In this document: positions 62,378 through 64,000 of the stretch, in pieces
How the letters are laid out: each line of letters opens with the position of its first letter
Numbering within the stretch: position 1 is the first letter of the stretch
NCBI GenBank assembly: GCA_024235135.1
Contig: JACKMZ010000001.1
Location: 817,001-881,000, forward strand
Direction: 5' to 3'
Source of the DNA: Gammaproteobacteria bacterium
GTDB lineage: Bacteria > Pseudomonadota > Gammaproteobacteria > Competibacterales > Competibacteraceae
Length of the DNA: 64,000 nucleotides
Position numbers and translations under genes: made by a program
The notes under the pieces: generated by a model
Told to the model about the DNA's origin: nothing
Databases searched by the model: none
The model's input: the letters and a program-made list of their open reading frames with translations, nothing else

Positions 62378-63730
62378 ATGACTTACGATATCGCGGTGCT
62401 TGGTGGGGGGCCGGCCGGCGTGGTGACGGCCAGCGGACTGGCCCGGTTAGGTTATCGCGTCGTCCTGTTTGCCAAACCGCGAAGGATACCGGCCGTCGAG
62501 GGTTTGTCCGAACGGGGATTGGTCGGCCTGCGTTATAGCGGTTGTCATCAGGCGTTGGAACGAATGGGTCCGGCGGTCCGGCGCCTGGCTTGCTGGAATG
62601 GCGAGCATTTTTCAGGCAATCGGGAGTGGTTGATCGAACGTCGAACATTCGATGCCGCCCTTTGGGACGATGCCCGAGCGGCTGGAGTGGAAGTCGTCAT
62701 GGGCCGGGCTGGGTCGGCTCAGCGGCAGCAGACGCTTTGGCGGATTCCTTGGGTTTCCCGCGAAGGTTCGGGCGAATGCCGGGCCGGTTATCTGATCGAC
62801 GCGCGTGGCCGCGCCGCGCCCCATGGGCGTAATCCCGTGCGTGGACCGCTCACCGTTACGCTGGGGCGATTCTGGAACTCGCCGCAAGCAGGGGAACCGG
62901 GCACCTGGGTGACTTCCTTCCAGGAGGGTTGGGCATGGCTCGCCCGTGATACCCAGGGTGCGATTCTGCTACAACTCGTCGTGAGCACGGCGAATCAACG
63001 ATTGCCGCCCCGCGCCGCGCTGGCCGAGCATTATCAGGCTTTGCAGTCCACCGTGGACGAGGCGAGAGTCTGGTTGGACCGGGCTCGACCGCTGGGCGGC
63101 GTATTCGCCCGTTATGCGCAACCCCAGTTCAACCCGCGTTTATTAGGAGAGTCCTATGCGCGGGTCGGGGATGCCGCTTTCGCCATCGATCCGCTCTCCG
63201 GGCACGGTGTTTACGAGGCGATCAGCGGGGGCCTGGCGCTGATCGCCACGGTGAATACCCTGCTGGCCCGACCCGGCAACGCGCAGTGGGCCGAGCGTTT
63301 CTACCGAGAGAAGATCAGCGATGATTTCTTGCGCATGGCCCGGATCGGGCGGGATTTCTATCGTCAGGAACAACGCTGGACGATCAAGCCTTTCTGGCGC
63401 GAGCGGCAAATCTGGCCGGATGACGAGCCGGCGCATGGCGTCGCCCAAGATGTGTCGCCGAGCATCGAAATGCGGCCGGTGAACCTGGAAGGTTTCATCG
63501 ACTTGCGGGAGGTCATCGTGACGGCGGACCACCCGCGCGGCATCTGGCAGGTGGCGGGGGTTCCCCTGGTCGGTTTGTTGCGGGCGTGGCGTGAACAAGG
63601 GGATAAATCCTTGACCGATTTCGCGCAGGGTTATGGTGAACACCACGACAAACCCCTGAATGATTGCCAAGCGGCTCTAGCCTGGTTGGCGCAGCGGCAC
63701 TTGTTGGGTTCTCCACCAAAGGATGGCTGA
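62378..63730 (+). CDS. FAD-dependent oxidoreductase, halogenase/LodB-like
   Basis: 450 residues from ATG 62378. N-terminal FAD motif YDIAVLGGGPAGVVTASGLARLG, then RIPAVEGLSERGL, and the second FAD motif GDAAFAIDPLSGHGVYEAISGG, typical of the tryptophan-halogenase/geranylgeranyl-reductase/LodB-QhpG group. I see no clear halogenase WxWxIP motif. LodB and QhpG modify residues of a partner enzyme; such a partner gene, if any, would lie beyond the window end. Divergent from the ThiXYZ-like operon. Confidence 0.78.
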   Translation: MTYDIAVLGGGPAGVVTASGLARLGYRVVLFAKPRRIPAVEGLSERGLVGLRYSGCHQALERMGPAVRRLACWNGEHFSGNREWLIERRTFDAALWDDARAAGVEVVMGRAGSAQRQQTLWRIPWVSREGSGECRAGYLIDARGRAAPHGRNPVRGPLTVTLGRFWNSPQAGEPGTWVTSFQEGWAWLARDTQGAILLQLVVSTANQRLPPRAALAEHYQALQSTVDEARVWLDRARPLGGVFARYAQPQFNPRLLGESYARVGDAAFAIDPLSGHGVYEAISGGLALIATVNTLLARPGNAQWAERFYREKISDDFLRMARIGRDFYRQEQRWTIKPFWRERQIWPDDEPAHGVAQDVSPSIEMRPVNLEGFIDLREVIVTADHPRGIWQVAGVPLVGLLRAWREQGDKSLTDFAQGYGEHHDKPLNDCQAALAWLAQRHLLGSPPKDG

Positions 63731-64000
63731 TCCCCGTCCGGGTAAGCCGTCTCCTATCCTCATCGAACAAAGCCGAAGGACCGTTTGAGAGAAATTCCGT
63801 AAAGAAGTCGAGCTTAGAACTTCGGGTGGTCACCGGCGTGTTCTCGATTATCTATTAAACCGATCTATTCCTCCTGGATAGAGGTTATTGCCGCCGTTTT
63901 GCGCCGTATATCGATAGATGTTCGTGCGCCGGATATGATGGTAGGGTGTGTAATTATTGTCGGCGCGTCGCGAATAATGCTTTCTGACTCTTTTTAAATC

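Noticed and set aside
1..64000. CRISPR array or tandem repeat locus
   Set aside because: No regularly spaced direct repeats noticed anywhere in the window.

Overview
The window is bacterial chromosome, most likely from a free-living gammaproteobacterium. The block from 46542 to 54845 (hemA, TPR protein, lolB, ispE, tRNA-Gln, prs, rplY, pth, ychF, tRNA-Met) has the order known from Pseudomonas and relatives, and gyrA-pheA-hisC-tyrA-aroA is also a gammaproteobacterial arrangement. The bacteriohemerythrin, short adenylate kinase and Mrp-type antiporter operon would suit a Methylococcales/Chromatiales-like environmental lineage, but I cannot name a genus. No CRISPR array, prophage, intact insertion sequence or rRNA gene is visible.

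Layout. 1-118: first 39 codons of a probable ATM1-type ABC exporter leaving the window. 646-1071: bacteriohemerythrin. 1118-8530 (minus): ten-gene Mrp-like cation/proton antiporter operon with three antiporter-type subunits, a split MrpA and an extra 98-residue membrane protein. 8750-10063 (minus): ferredoxin-NADP reductase and a PilZ protein. 10581-18973 (plus): branched-chain-type ABC importer (two ATPases, two permeases, one binding protein) flanked by two acyl-CoA ligases and closed by a strong terminator. 19508-22840: small genes (unknown 88-residue protein, DUF2505-like, NlpC/P60 lipoprotein, class II glutamine amidotransferase, YcgN-like protein, CBS protein). 22976-32168 (minus): htpG, aroA, tyrA, hisC, pheA, gyrA.

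32696-42009: accessory lipid-type neighbourhood with a fatty-acyl reductase-like SDR, a class I HMG-CoA reductase with an extra N-terminal domain, an acyl-CoA ligase/GNAT fusion, a stand-alone acyl carrier protein, an NDUFA9-like SDR and a lipoprotein peptidase. The MEP-pathway gene ispE lies 14 kb away, so the HMG-CoA reductase is unexpected. 42196-45358: unknown helical protein, pyrophosphatase, adenylate kinase, prmC. 45355-54845: prfA, hemA and the conserved lolB-ychF block with two tRNAs.

54846-64000: accessory end. An SNF2-family protein has lost its ATP-binding half by an apparently in-frame deletion and is followed by an intact SWIM zinc-finger partner. Then come a membrane diguanylate cyclase, a DUF4124-like secreted protein, a ThiXYZ-like thiamine-precursor importer and a divergent FAD-dependent oxidoreductase.

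The most unusual items are the internally deleted SNF2 gene, the HMG-CoA reductase fusion and its neighbourhood, the expanded Mrp operon with a gene lacking a normal start codon at its expected position, and a pair of TTTACGTAAA palindromes near 19350-19403. All functional calls come from reading motifs by eye; no database search was run.
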